A stretch of DNA of 64,000 bases, from positions 42,837 through 106,836 of the forward strand of contig JAEZTL010000004.1 of NCBI GenBank assembly GCA_023421395.1, given 5' to 3'. The stretch is from Bacillota bacterium. Its GTDB lineage: Bacteria > Bacillota > Clostridia > Christensenellales > Aristaeellaceae. Below, in pieces: positions 52,040-60,257 of this stretch. Position 1 is the stretch's first letter. Every line of letters starts with the position of its first letter. The notes beneath the pieces are model-generated. The model saw nothing but the letters and a program-made list of their open reading frames with translations. It did not search any database and was not told the DNA's origin. The translations under genes were made by a program, and so were the position numbers.

Positions 52040-52933
52040 TCAATCCTTCCAAATTGTGTTCGTCGCGTACGGGCGCATGCCGATGGAGTAATAAAACTGC
52101 TGGTTCGAGCCGACGATGGCGCGCCGCGCGCCCCGGGCCGCCGTTCGGCGGATGCCCTCGAGCACCACCGCCCGCCCGAGCCCCATCCGCCTGTGGTCGG
52201 GGTCGGTGGCCACGGGTTCCACCACCGCGAAGCCCGCGCGCGGCTCGTACCACATGCCGCAGTATGCGCAGAAATTGCCGTCCGGGGCGACGGCCGCGAT
52301 CTTCAGGGAAAGGTCCACGTTTTCGCGTTTCATCTCGGCGTCCCGGTCGCACCAGGAAACGTGAGCCACCTCGTCGTACGTGCCCTCGCCGTTCTTTTCG
52401 TGGTTGAAGCCCTTCCACAAGACGCGCCCGTACTGGTACATGTCGTAAACTTCCGCCATGTCCGTGATTCGGTAACCCGCCGGAAGCGCGTAATCGAGCT
52501 TCGTTTGGCCGACGAAGAGCGCGGCGTCGCGCTCCGCGTCCGGGGTGGGCGTGAGCCCTGCAGCCGCCGCCAGCGCCTGATACGCGCGGTTGGTCTCCGG
52601 GATGACCACGCGGAAACCGCCGTCCGCGCCGCGCAGGTTCTTCCGCGCGTAGCCGAGCATTTCCCCGCGTAAAAATTCGTAGCCGGGCAGGCACACAAGA
52701 AAGCTCTCTCCCGGCGCACAGTCGAACAGCGTCGCGCCCACGGCGCGCCCGCTTTCCGTCCACAACCCCATGCGCGCGATCTCGCCCACTTGCAGGCAGG
52801 GATGGGTGGTCGCCCAGTCCCAGCGCGCGTAGGTGAATTCGCAGTATCCCACGGCGATCAGCAGTTCACGCACGATGCGGTAATCGTCCGTGATTCCAGG
52901 CTCGGCTGTATAGTTCTTGAATATTATTGACAT
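52040..52933 (-). CDS. GNAT-family N-acetyltransferase (two-domain)
   Basis: 297 residues. The C-terminal GNAT core has VVEPVATDPDHRRMGLGRAV, the acetyl-CoA pyrophosphate loop (R-x-x-G-x-G/A), and a final VGSNQQFYYSIGMRPY. The N-terminal half looks like a degenerate second GNAT fold. The acceptor is unknown. It is divergent from another GNAT gene, and its start codon lies inside that gene's -35 box. Confidence 0.87.
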   Translation of the reverse strand: MSIIFKNYTAEPGITDDYRIVRELLIAVGYCEFTYARWDWATTHPCLQVGEIARMGLWTESGRAVGATLFDCAPGESFLVCLPGYEFLRGEMLGYARKNLRGADGGFRVVIPETNRAYQALAAAAGLTPTPDAERDAALFVGQTKLDYALPAGYRITDMAEVYDMYQYGRVLWKGFNHEKNGEGTYDEVAHVSWCDRDAEMKRENVDLSLKIAAVAPDGNFCAYCGMWYEPRAGFAVVEPVATDPDHRRMGLGRAVVLEGIRRTAARGARRAIVGSNQQFYYSIGMRPYATNTIWKD

Positions 52934-52955
52934 ACAAACGCCCCTTATGTATAAT
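52927..52955 (+). promoter_or_regulatory. Promoter of the second GNAT gene
   Basis: Perfect TTGACA (52927-52932), 17-base spacer and perfect TATAAT (52950-52955), 20 bases before the ATG at 52975. The -35 overlaps the first codons of the divergent GNAT gene (52933 downward). Confidence 0.88.
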
Positions 52956-52974
52956 TATGCATGAGGTGAAAAGA

Positions 52975-53412
52975 ATGGTGCGGCTGATGACGATTGCGGA
53001 CTACGAGGATGTGCGTGCCCTGTGGGCGCGCACGGAGGGCATGGGGTTAAACGACGTGGACGATTCGCGCGCGGGGATCGAAAAGTACCTCCTGCGCAAC
53101 CCGAACACCTGCTTCGTGAGCGAGGTAGGCGGCGCCGTCAACGGCGTGATTCTGGCGGGCCACGATGGGCGGCGCGGGTACATCCACCACACGGCGGTGG
53201 ACAAGGCCGCGCGGGGAACGGGGCTCGGGCGCGCTCTGGTGGAGGCGGCGCTTTCGGCGCTTTCGGCCGAGGGCATCTCGAAGGTGGCGCTGGTGGTATT
53301 CCAAAGAAACCAGATTGGGAATGGGTTCTGGGAAAAAATGGGATTTGCGGCACGGACGGACCTTAATTACCGGAATCGCGCGCTGCGGGAGCCTCAGCGG
53401 ATCGACACGTAA
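52975..53412 (+). CDS. GNAT-family N-acetyltransferase
   Basis: 145 residues from ATG 52975 (MVRLMTIADYEDVRALW), GAGGTG upstream; earlier ATGs lie inside the promoter. Acetyl-CoA loop AARGTGLGRALV and YIHHTAVDKAARG, with FWEKMGFAARTDLNY at the end. Acceptor unknown; it resembles RimI-like or small-molecule acetyltransferases. It ends at a strong terminator. Confidence 0.9.
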   Translation: MVRLMTIADYEDVRALWARTEGMGLNDVDDSRAGIEKYLLRNPNTCFVSEVGGAVNGVILAGHDGRRGYIHHTAVDKAARGTGLGRALVEAALSALSAEGISKVALVVFQRNQIGNGFWEKMGFAARTDLNYRNRALREPQRIDT

Positions 53413-53419
53413 AAATTCA

Positions 53420-53455
53420 GACGGTGCCCGGTATGTCCGGGCGCCGTCCATTTTT
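53420..53455. terminator. Bidirectional terminator
   Basis: Perfect 12-bp stem GACGGTGCCCGG (53420-53431) / CCGGGCGCCGTC (53437-53448), apart from one T-G pair, followed by CATTTTT. On the other strand the hairpin is followed by TGAATTTTT. It sits between the GNAT (+) and SH3-like (-) genes. Confidence 0.88.
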
Positions 53456-53460
53456 CGGGG

Positions 53461-53955
53461 TTACCTGTATAAATTGCTCTTTTTGATGTATGCGAGGCCG
53501 TCGCCGTTTTTATTGGTGCACAAAAGCCAGAGCGCGCCGTTTTTGTCGGTGTAACGGCCGACCATATAGACATTGGCGCCGAAGGTGAGCTTGAGCTTCC
53601 GGTCGCCGTTGTACTCATAGGCCCAACAGTCCTTTCGCACGCGCGCCGAGACGCCCACCAGCATCATGACGTCTTTGGCGCTGACGTAGCCGCTGACGCC
53701 GTCATAGGTAGCCTTGATGTAGCTGTCGTTCTGCATGCCCTTGAGGGTGAGCCGGTCGCCGCGCGCAAGGGTCGTCACCTTGCCCGTGGTCGCGTAAAAC
53801 GTGGCCGTCTCCGCGATGACGGCGCCCTTGACGGCGCCCGTGGGCATGGTGTCCGTGAATGTGAAGTCGCTGAGCAGGGTGAGCGCCAGCGCGGGGGTGG
53901 AGAGGGCCATGGACAGGACGATTGCTGCTGCGAGGACATTGCGCGCGCATTTCAT
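53461..53955 (-). CDS. Secreted bacterial SH3-like protein
   Basis: 164 residues with a signal peptide (LAAAIVLSMALSTPALA). One SH3_3-type module is clear (ATFYATTGKVTTLARGDRLT, SYIKATYDGVSGYVSAKDV); a second, weaker one follows (CWAYEYNGDRKLKLTFGANV, YIKKSNLYR). Such modules bind cell-wall peptides. No catalytic domain, so it may be a wall-binding accessory or sensor. Confidence 0.82.
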   Translation of the reverse strand: MKCARNVLAAAIVLSMALSTPALALTLLSDFTFTDTMPTGAVKGAVIAETATFYATTGKVTTLARGDRLTLKGMQNDSYIKATYDGVSGYVSAKDVMMLVGVSARVRKDCWAYEYNGDRKLKLTFGANVYMVGRYTDKNGALWLLCTNKNGDGLAYIKKSNLYR

Positions 53956-54025
53956 GTGGTTACCTCCAACGATCGATCAGTATCTAAGACTAACACGTTT
54001 GCCAGAAAGTTCATTGCCGGGCGTA

Positions 54026-54054
54026 TTGAATGTTCATGGATTGTATGTTAAACT
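54026..54054 (+). promoter_or_regulatory. Candidate promoter of the 210-residue secreted protein
   Basis: TTGAAT (54026-54031), 17-base spacer, TAAACT (54049-54054), then CGGAGG before the ATG at 54091. Boxes are imperfect. Confidence 0.5.
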
Positions 54055-54090
54055 ATAGTTCAATTGTGATTTCTGTCGGAGGAAAAGAAA

Positions 54091-54723
54091 ATGATCAAAC
54101 GTCTTCTGTGCATCTGCCTGATTTCGATTTTTGCGCTTACGTCCGCCTATGCGGAGGGGCTGCCGACCATTACTGACGGCACGGGAGAGGCGGTCGCCTT
54201 CACCGCTTCCGAATCCGCCGCCACCGCCCCCGAATCCGGGGACTGGAACCGTTACGCCAACGCGGTCTCCGCCCTGGACGCCGCCGAGGTGGATACCTTC
54301 CGCACCCTCGCGGCCATCAAGGCCACAGACCTCGATTACAACAGCTACCTGACCATGGCTTATACCGACAAGGCTTCCGTCATCACCGCGCTCCTGAACA
54401 CCGAAGTCGCGGAGGAAGGCTTCGACTTCTACGCCGAGGGCGACGACGCCCTCGCCAATGCCGTCGCGCCCGCCTACGTGGTTCCCTCCGGCGATTTCGC
54501 CGTCTTTGCCCTCACAGGCAACGCATGGGCCAACGTCGGCATGTTCTCCCTCACCGGCGAAGCCGCCGCGGACAGCGCCGCCTACCTCTTCGACCTCTCC
54601 TGCTACGACTACGGCGACGTTCCCGCCTACCTCGCCCGCTACGATGAAACCGACGCCGCCTGGCACGTCGTCGGCCTCAACCAGGCGTTCGTAGACGCCG
54701 CCGTCGCGCTGGTGTTCTACTGA
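54091..54723 (+). CDS. Secreted protein of unknown function
   Basis: 210 residues with a clear signal peptide (LLCICLISIFALTSAYAEG). The mature part is acidic and Ala-rich without recognised motif; the end (YDETDAAWHVVGLNQAFVDAAVALVFY) looks beta-strand-like. CGGAGG precedes the ATG. Only one Cys follows the signal sequence. It stands alone and ends at repeat copy I. Confidence 0.75.
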   Translation: MIKRLLCICLISIFALTSAYAEGLPTITDGTGEAVAFTASESAATAPESGDWNRYANAVSALDAAEVDTFRTLAAIKATDLDYNSYLTMAYTDKASVITALLNTEVAEEGFDFYAEGDDALANAVAPAYVVPSGDFAVFALTGNAWANVGMFSLTGEAAADSAAYLFDLSCYDYGDVPAYLARYDETDAAWHVVGLNQAFVDAAVALVFY

Positions 54724-55033
54724 GAGGGACGCCAGGGGTGTGACGCCGAGGGCGCTGCCCTCGGGCTCCCGCTCAAGGGCCTTAGGCCCTTGAGAATCCC
54801 TTGCCTGGTGAAAAGCATATACATTGTCCGTCGACGGCGCGGGGGCCCAAACCCCGCGCCGCCGAATTTTCTTTAATTCGATCGCCAGTGACAAGGTTGG
54901 TTTGCAGTTGTCAAACCAAGTCGCTTCGCGACCGCGTCGTGCGAAATAGAGATTGCACGACGCGCCTCGGGCCCCCAGGCGATCCGACGGGAAATGGAAA
55001 TTATTCCCTTGTTATGGGATTCCAAAGGGACAG
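54724..55033. repeat. Dispersed repeat copy I, left part
   Basis: Starts after the secreted-protein stop: GAGGGCGCTGCCCTC, CTCAAGGGCC/GGCCCTTGAG, AATCCCTTGC, then the core GTCGACGGCGCGGGGGCCC/CCCCGCGCCGCCGA (54829-54868). It continues with TCAAACCAAGTCGCTTCGCG and a hairpin GCGTCGTGC/GCACGACGC (54934-54963), GATCCGACGG, and ATGGGATTCCAAAGGGACA, where an IS30 fragment begins. Confidence 0.8.
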
Positions 55034-55187
55034 GTGTGAATTAAAATAACAAGTGCAACAAAGGGAGAACGAGATCGCAAAGAGCCAGCTCCGGGTGTAA
55101 GGTAAGGTGAGCGAGACCAATCTACACAGGAGAAAAACTCAATGCGATCCTATCACCATTTTAGCATAGAAGAGCGGGAAAAGATAC
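55034..55187 (+). mobile_element. IS30-family 5' end remnant
   Basis: About 150 bases nearly identical to the high-coordinate end of the IS30 at 39.3-40.4 kb, in the opposite orientation. It starts TGTGAATTAAAATAACAAGT and includes the transposase ATG (55142) and first 15 codons (MRSYHHFSIEEREKI). It stops abruptly at AAAAGATAC and joins a reversed dispersed repeat. It too sits at the centre of an AAGGGACA palindrome. Confidence 0.85.
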
Positions 55188-55334
55188 AAAACCAAGCTCG
55201 GCGGCGCGGGGTTTGGGCCCCCGCGCCGCCGACAGACAAAATAGAAGTTTCCCACTGACAGTGAGGGATTCCAAAGGGCCAATGGCCCTTTGGCCGGAGG
55301 CCCGGGAACAACGCCTCTCCGCGTTCCTCCCGCC
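55188..55334. repeat. Dispersed repeat copy I, reversed fragment
   Basis: ACCAAGCTCGGCGGCGCGG core hairpin, ACAGACAAAATAGAAGTTTC, GGGATT, CCAAAGGGCCATTGGCCCTT, CCGGAGGCCCGGG. Read on the - strand it is nearly identical to 40444-40530, the flank of the complete IS30. It abuts the stop codon of the AAA+ ATPase gene. Confidence 0.82.
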
Positions 55335-57650
55335 CTACACCTCAATGGCCAGCGGCTGTTTGAGGAGTTCGAGGGAGCGGGGCATGCCTTCGAGGATGGC
55401 GGGGATGGCGTGGAGCAGTTCGACGCCGGCCATGGAAAGGAGGGCGGGCAGCGCGCGCTGGGCGAACGCGAGGTCGAAGGCCTCGAGGGGTGTCAGGGAG
55501 AGGTGAGGTGCGACGGCGGCGCAATAGAGCCAAATTCCGTCGAGGGTGCGGCGAGAGAGCAGCATGCCGTACTTGGCGAGCTCGTCGCGCAGGGCGCGCA
55601 TGCGGCGCGTCACCGGCTGTGACACCCCATGCTCGTCGGGGACGAAGAGCGCGTCGAGTGCCTCGCGCGTGAGCACGACGTCGTCCGCCGCGTAGACGTG
55701 TCCGGGCTTCGCCCACGGGGTATTGAGCCGCTCCGCGCCGAGGCGCAGGAAGAATGCGCGGTCGAGCAGGCGCGCCGGAAGCGGGCAGCCCTCCGCGCTG
55801 TCGCGGACGGTCATGATTGCCTTGCGGGCGGAAGGCGCGCCCAGATGCTCAACGGCCGCGCGGCAGGCGTCCGGATCGTCGTTGATGTCGTCAAAGAAGA
55901 GGGCGGCGGGCAGTTCGTCCGCGTCGGGACCGAAAGTCCCGTCCGCCGCGCGCCAGTCCTGGAACCGTCCGGCGGCGGTGAGTCCCAGCGCCTCGGCCAG
56001 CAGCCGGGCGTACGCGGTCTTGCCGCTGCCCGTCGGCCCGGCGATGATGAGATCCCCGGGCAGGACAAAGCAGGCGAGCAGGTTGACCGCCTCGTCATCC
56101 GTCAGGAAAAACCCCGCGGCGGAAAACCGTGCGCGCACGCGCGCGACGAGTTCGCGCAGTTCCATGGCTTGCGCGCGCTTCACCGGCTTGGCGAGCGCCG
56201 CCATGGCGGGCGCGCCACTCCGGGCCAGGGCGATCAGGTCAAGGGCGCGGGCGTTGATGGCAAACTCGCTCAGCCGCGCCTGCAATTTTTCGTTTGTCAG
56301 CTCGGAGACGGCCCGCTCGGCGGCCTCCGCGACGTTCCGGGCGTCCTCGGCGCGCGCGCGCAAATCGGCCTCCCGCGCCTCCAGTTCCCGGACGCGCGCC
56401 GCGTGCGCCTCAATTTCAGCTTCGTTCTGTGCGCGCATCTCCCGGACGATCTCGCCCTTCATATCGTCGCGCTCACGCTTGAGCCGCTCGATTTCGCCGC
56501 CCAGCGATTCGCGTGCTTCCTCGTATTCGCTCAGCCGCGCCGCGCGCTCTTCCGCCTCGCGGGCGTCCTCGCCCGAAACGATGGCCTTGATTAGCCCATC
56601 CACGCCCGCCAGGGCGCGGGCCAGGCAGTAGCGCGCGTCGAGATGATCCCACGCCTCCCGGACGGCATCCACCGCCCGGTCAACGGGGCTGATAACCGGC
56701 TGCCCCATCACCGAGCCGGGCACCGGGTGACCCAGTTGATCGATGCGCGAGCGCCGCCACTTGTCCTCGATGACCTCCTTGAGGCTCCTGCCGCGCCGGG
56801 GATTGATGCCCGTCTGAAGGGCGATCGCCTGCTCCTGCGGGCTGAGGCCGGGGTCCACGGGGCGCGCGATTACCCGCGCGTCGCGGGTAATCCACGGCTT
56901 TTCCACCTGCGGCTCGATCTCGGGCGCGATTTCGGCGCGCACCTCAGCCTCCTGCGCGCTCGCTTCCACGTGCTGGAACAAAGGCCTTGCCACGGGCACG
57001 GGCGCGGGCGCCGGCTGAGGCGCAAACAGCTCCTTGCCCGGCACGGCGACGAGGAAGGAGAGAACCTCCTCGCCGAAACCCGGAAAATCGAACCGCTGGG
57101 CCGACGCCGGGTCGACCCGCCCGTCGGTGCGCGTAAAAACCACGCCCCCCTCGATTTCTACGATGGGCGCGTGGGTCCATAGATGATCCGCCACCTCGCC
57201 GCCCGCGCGCATGAGAACCCGGGACGTGCGCGGCAATTTACATGTCAAGGCGATGTTCAGGGCATCGTCCGGGGCGTCCTGTTCGAGGATTTCGACGATT
57301 TGGCCTTCGCCGGGCTCGCGCACCACATCCGAATAAATGATGTAGGCGTTGGCCTCCGCCTCGTCGCCCCTGTAATTTTTATTGGGCCTGATCTTGTCGT
57401 TCTCGTCCGGGTGCTCGCGCAGATCGACTACGCAGAAACCGCCCATGCGCCGCATCCGGGCCTTGAACCTGCTGGACTCGTTCTTGTCCGGCACGATCCG
57501 GATGCATCCGTTTTCCGGGAATTCGTCGGTCACGTCACATTTCTCAAAAACTTCGCCGTTTGCGATGAGGAGGGGTTTAAACCTGAAATATGATTTTTGC
57601 GGATTGTCCTCTTCCAAAATGCCGATACACAGTTTGCCGGGCAGCGTCAT
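55335..57650 (-). CDS. Orphan AAA+ ATPase with large unrecognised N-terminal region
   Basis: 771 residues from ATG 57650 (MTLPGKLCIGILEEDNPQK), GGGGGG upstream. About 1-230 is a beta-rich domain of unknown fold (PENGCIRIVPDKNESSRFK, NKNYRGDEAEANAYIIYSD). About 365-455 is a charged coiled coil (EEIERLKRERDDMKGEI-like). The C-terminal AAA+ module has Walker A IIAGPTGSGKTAYARLL near 537, Walker B AALFFDDIND near 585 and LPARLLDRAFFLRL, recalling MoxR/McrB-type ATPases. No McrC-like nuclease, VWA protein or other partner is adjacent. Function unknown. Confidence 0.8.
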   Translation of the reverse strand: MTLPGKLCIGILEEDNPQKSYFRFKPLLIANGEVFEKCDVTDEFPENGCIRIVPDKNESSRFKARMRRMGGFCVVDLREHPDENDKIRPNKNYRGDEAEANAYIIYSDVVREPGEGQIVEILEQDAPDDALNIALTCKLPRTSRVLMRAGGEVADHLWTHAPIVEIEGGVVFTRTDGRVDPASAQRFDFPGFGEEVLSFLVAVPGKELFAPQPAPAPVPVARPLFQHVEASAQEAEVRAEIAPEIEPQVEKPWITRDARVIARPVDPGLSPQEQAIALQTGINPRRGRSLKEVIEDKWRRSRIDQLGHPVPGSVMGQPVISPVDRAVDAVREAWDHLDARYCLARALAGVDGLIKAIVSGEDAREAEERAARLSEYEEARESLGGEIERLKRERDDMKGEIVREMRAQNEAEIEAHAARVRELEAREADLRARAEDARNVAEAAERAVSELTNEKLQARLSEFAINARALDLIALARSGAPAMAALAKPVKRAQAMELRELVARVRARFSAAGFFLTDDEAVNLLACFVLPGDLIIAGPTGSGKTAYARLLAEALGLTAAGRFQDWRAADGTFGPDADELPAALFFDDINDDPDACRAAVEHLGAPSARKAIMTVRDSAEGCPLPARLLDRAFFLRLGAERLNTPWAKPGHVYAADDVVLTREALDALFVPDEHGVSQPVTRRMRALRDELAKYGMLLSRRTLDGIWLYCAAVAPHLSLTPLEAFDLAFAQRALPALLSMAGVELLHAIPAILEGMPRSLELLKQPLAIEV

Positions 57651-57739
57651 ACTCGTCCCCCCAAGGTGCACAAAGAAATAGCTTAAAATATTTCTATTTC
57701 TAATATATAATACACTTCGCCGCTCAAATTGTCAAGTGA

Positions 57740-57763
57740 TAACGTATAACGTGTTACGTATAC
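57740..57763. promoter_or_regulatory. Nested inverted repeats between divergent genes
   Basis: TAACGTATAACGTGTTACGT followed by ATAC contains TAAC-GT-GTTA and flanking ACGTATA/TACGTATA elements. It lies between the AAA+ gene (-) and the Gfo/Idh/MocA gene (+), upstream of the latter's -35. It looks like an operator of a LacI- or GntR-type regulator; this is inference. Confidence 0.45.
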
Positions 57764-57780
57764 ATAAATACATGCCCGGA

Positions 57781-57809
57781 TTGCATGAAAACGGCAGCCG
57801 GTGTATAAT
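57781..57809 (+). promoter_or_regulatory. Promoter of the second Gfo/Idh/MocA gene
   Basis: TTGCAT (57781-57786), 17-base spacer, perfect TATAAT (57804-57809), and GGAGGG seven bases before the ATG. Confidence 0.82.
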
Positions 57810-57832
57810 GAACGCTGTCTGGAGGGATTTTC

Positions 57833-58963
57833 ATGCGCAAATTCGGGATTGGAATCATCGGCTGGGGCTTCATGGGCCGCACCCACGCCCACGCGATCCG
57901 CTCGCTGGGCCTGTTTTATCCGGGTGCGGATTTCCGGGCGGAGGTTATGGGCGTGTGCTCCCGGCGTCTTGACAAGGCGCGGGAGGGCGCGCGGGAGCTG
58001 GGCGCGGGCTTTTATACGGACGACTACCGGGCGCTTCTCGCCCGGGATGACATCGACGCGGTCTCCGTCTGCACGCCCAACGAAAACCACGAGGAAATGG
58101 CCGTGGCGGCCATGCGGGCGGGCAAGCACGTCTACATCGACAAGCCCCTCTCGACGGACCCGGAATCGGCGGAACGGATCGCCGCCGCCGCCCGGGAGAC
58201 GGGGGTCTTTACCCAAATGGTGTTCAACAACCGCTACCTCCCTTCCACCATGCGCGCAAAGCAGCTCGTGGACGAGGGGCGGATCGGCAATCTGCTTTCG
58301 TTTCAGGCGCGCTACCTGCATTCCGGCTCCATCGACCCTGAAAAGCCCGCCGGCTGGAAGCAGACCGGGCAGGGCGGCGTGCTTCTGGACTTGGGGAGCC
58401 ACGCCCTGGACCTGGTCACATGGCTGTTAGGCTACCCGGCGGCGGTGTCGGCGGCGGCGCGCACGCTCTATCCCGAGCGCCCACTGGCGGGCGGCGGAAA
58501 AACCCGGGCGCTCACCGAGGACATGATCCTGGCCGTTCTGCGCATGAAAAACGGCGCGCTCGGCACCATAGAGGCATCGAAGATCGCCACCGGCGCCAAC
58601 GACGAGCTGACCTTCGAGGTGCGCGGCGACCGGGGCGCGCTCCTCTGGGACCTGATGCAGCCCAACTATGTGCGCTTTTTCGACAACACCTGCCCGGAAG
58701 CGCCCCTGGGCGGTCTGCGCGGGTTTACGGACATCGAGTCCGTGGCGCGCTACCCCGCCCCCGGCGGGTCGTTTTTGCCGCCCAAGAACACCGTCGGCTG
58801 GGATCGCGGCCACACCCACTGCTACTTTTCGTTCCTCGACGCGCTTAACCGCGGCGCGCGCCCGGAAAACAGCATCGGGGAGGGCGCGCGGCTCCAGAAG
58901 CTGCTTGCCCGGATCAAGGGCGCGGCGGAAGCGGGAATCTGGGTGGACACCTCGGACATATAG
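57833..58963 (+). CDS. Gfo/Idh/MocA family oxidoreductase (second)
   Basis: 376 residues. Rossmann GIIGWGFMGRTHAHAIRSLG, family motif HVYIDKPLSTDPESAE, C-terminal GGVLLDLGSHALDLVTWLLGYP with the catalytic-site His, and WDRGHTHCYFSFLDAL near the end. NAD(P)-dependent oxidation or epimerisation of a sugar or cyclitol. It is not a close copy of the enzyme at 4.1 kb. The next gene starts 83 bases later on the same strand. Confidence 0.93.
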   Translation: MRKFGIGIIGWGFMGRTHAHAIRSLGLFYPGADFRAEVMGVCSRRLDKAREGARELGAGFYTDDYRALLARDDIDAVSVCTPNENHEEMAVAAMRAGKHVYIDKPLSTDPESAERIAAAARETGVFTQMVFNNRYLPSTMRAKQLVDEGRIGNLLSFQARYLHSGSIDPEKPAGWKQTGQGGVLLDLGSHALDLVTWLLGYPAAVSAAARTLYPERPLAGGGKTRALTEDMILAVLRMKNGALGTIEASKIATGANDELTFEVRGDRGALLWDLMQPNYVRFFDNTCPEAPLGGLRGFTDIESVARYPAPGGSFLPPKNTVGWDRGHTHCYFSFLDALNRGARPENSIGEGARLQKLLARIKGAAEAGIWVDTSDI

Positions 58964-59046
58964 ATGAAACTGGAAGGCCCGCCCGCGCGTCAAAGGGAAT
59001 GTTTCCCAAAAAAAACGCGCGGCGCGGGTCGCGAAAGGGAGTTGTC

Positions 59047-59559
59047 ATGCGGGAAAAAAGAAGGCGCGTGCGCGCGGCCGCGATTTTCTGGTGGCTGCTG
59101 GCGGCGGGCTGGATCTACCTCTTGTTTTATTTTTCGCGCCAGGTGGGCGAGGATTCGTCCGCGCTGAGCGGCTGGTTCGCCCGGGGCGTGCTCCGGCGGC
59201 TCTCGTTTCTAAACGTGCGCGAGGAGACATTTGAGTTTATTATGCGCAAGCTCGCCCACTTCGGCATTTTCACGGTGGAAGGCTTCCTGGTGCGCATCGC
59301 GCTTTACGCCACAAAACCCCGGAAGATCGCCAACACCTTCATCGCGCTGATTCTATGCCTGCCCTTGGCAGTGGTCAACGAACTCTCCGAGCTGCCGGTT
59401 TCCGGGCGGACCTGTTCCGTGCGGGACATGGCCATTGATCTGGGCGGCGCGTTTTTGGGGATTCTCGTGGCGGCTGGCATCGCGTGGATCTGCGAAAGCA
59501 CCGTGATCCGCGGAAAATACAGGCGGCTGCGCGAACGGATGCGGAATGAGGCGGGGTAA
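59047..59559 (+). CDS. VanZ-like family membrane protein
   Basis: 170 residues from ATG 59047 (MREKRRRVRAAAIFWW), AAGGGAG upstream. Four hydrophobic segments; FIMRKLAHFGIFTVEGFLVRI, LPLAVVNELSELPVSGRTCS and VRDMAIDLGGAFLGILVA match the VanZ fold, including the conserved K-x-x-H-F and RD--D/N-x-x-G residues. VanZ proteins are linked to low-level teicoplanin resistance, but most family members are of unknown function. Confidence 0.88.
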   Translation: MREKRRRVRAAAIFWWLLAAGWIYLLFYFSRQVGEDSSALSGWFARGVLRRLSFLNVREETFEFIMRKLAHFGIFTVEGFLVRIALYATKPRKIANTFIALILCLPLAVVNELSELPVSGRTCSVRDMAIDLGGAFLGILVAAGIAWICESTVIRGKYRRLRERMRNEAG

Positions 59560-59568
59560 CCCGCTTTT
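59551..59568 (+). terminator. Terminator overlapping the VanZ-like stop codon
   Basis: GCGGG-GTAA-CCCGC (59551-59564) followed by TTTTCTTC; the stop TAA forms the loop. A second hairpin AAGGGGG/CCCCCTT (59637-59660) lies further down. The spacer 59569-59700 shows no gene. Confidence 0.75.
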
Positions 59569-59703
59569 CTTCATGCCCGGGCGAACCTTTCGCCCATCCG
59601 GAATCATCTAACGGGGTTGCTCAACAGACGCTGAAGAAGGGGGTGCGTGTGCGCCCCCTTCCTATCTATGCAGCTTTCGCCATGCCCCCGCAGATTTGGC
59701 ACA

Positions 59704-59732
59704 CTTGACAATCCGCCCCCAATCGCTTACAC
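59704..59732 (+). promoter_or_regulatory. Promoter of the Lrp/AsnC-aminotransferase operon
   Basis: Perfect TTGACA (59704-59709), 17-base spacer, TACACT (59727-59732), 33 bases before the ATG. A CAATATTG palindrome just downstream may be an Lrp-type site. Confidence 0.78.
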
Positions 59733-59765
59733 TTGGTAGCAATATTGATAAGGGGGCTGATTTAC

Positions 59766-60257
59766 ATGCGAAGTCTGGAGCTTTCCATCCTCGACATTCT
59801 GGCCGAGGACGCGCGCACGGGGGTTTCCCAAATGGCCACGATGCTGGGCGTGAGCCAGGCAGAGGTGGCGGATACCGTCGCGCGGCTCGAGAAGCAGCGC
59901 ATCATCATCAAGTACCCCGCGCTCATCAACTGGGAGCTGGTGGAAACCGAGCAGGTGGAGGCGCTCATCGAGGTGCGGATCATGCCCATGCGCGACCGGG
60001 GCTTCGACGCCGTGGCCGAGCATATTTACCGCTTTGACGAGGTCTCGAGCGTTTTCCTCATGTCGGGCGGGTACGACCTCATGGTCATGCTCAAGGCCCG
60101 TACCCTCAAGCAGCTGGCGCTGTTCGTGGCGGAGAAGCTCTCCACCATCGACGGCGTCATGTCCACCGCCACCCACTTCGTGCTCAAACGGTACAAGACG
60201 GAAGGCGTCGTCATCGACGAGGCGGCCGAGGACGACCGGCTCAAGGTGTCCCCATGA
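59766..60257 (+). CDS. Lrp/AsnC-family transcriptional regulator
   Basis: 163 residues from ATG 59766 with AAGGGGG upstream. N-terminal winged HTH (LELSILDILAEDARTGVSQM, VSQAEVADTVARLEKQRIIIKY) and C-terminal RAM/ligand-sensing domain (EVRIMPMRDRGFDAVAEHIY, GGYDLMVMLKARTLKQLALF). It probably controls the overlapping aminotransferase gene in response to an amino acid. Confidence 0.92.
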   Translation: MRSLELSILDILAEDARTGVSQMATMLGVSQAEVADTVARLEKQRIIIKYPALINWELVETEQVEALIEVRIMPMRDRGFDAVAEHIYRFDEVSSVFLMSGGYDLMVMLKARTLKQLALFVAEKLSTIDGVMSTATHFVLKRYKTEGVVIDEAAEDDRLKVSP

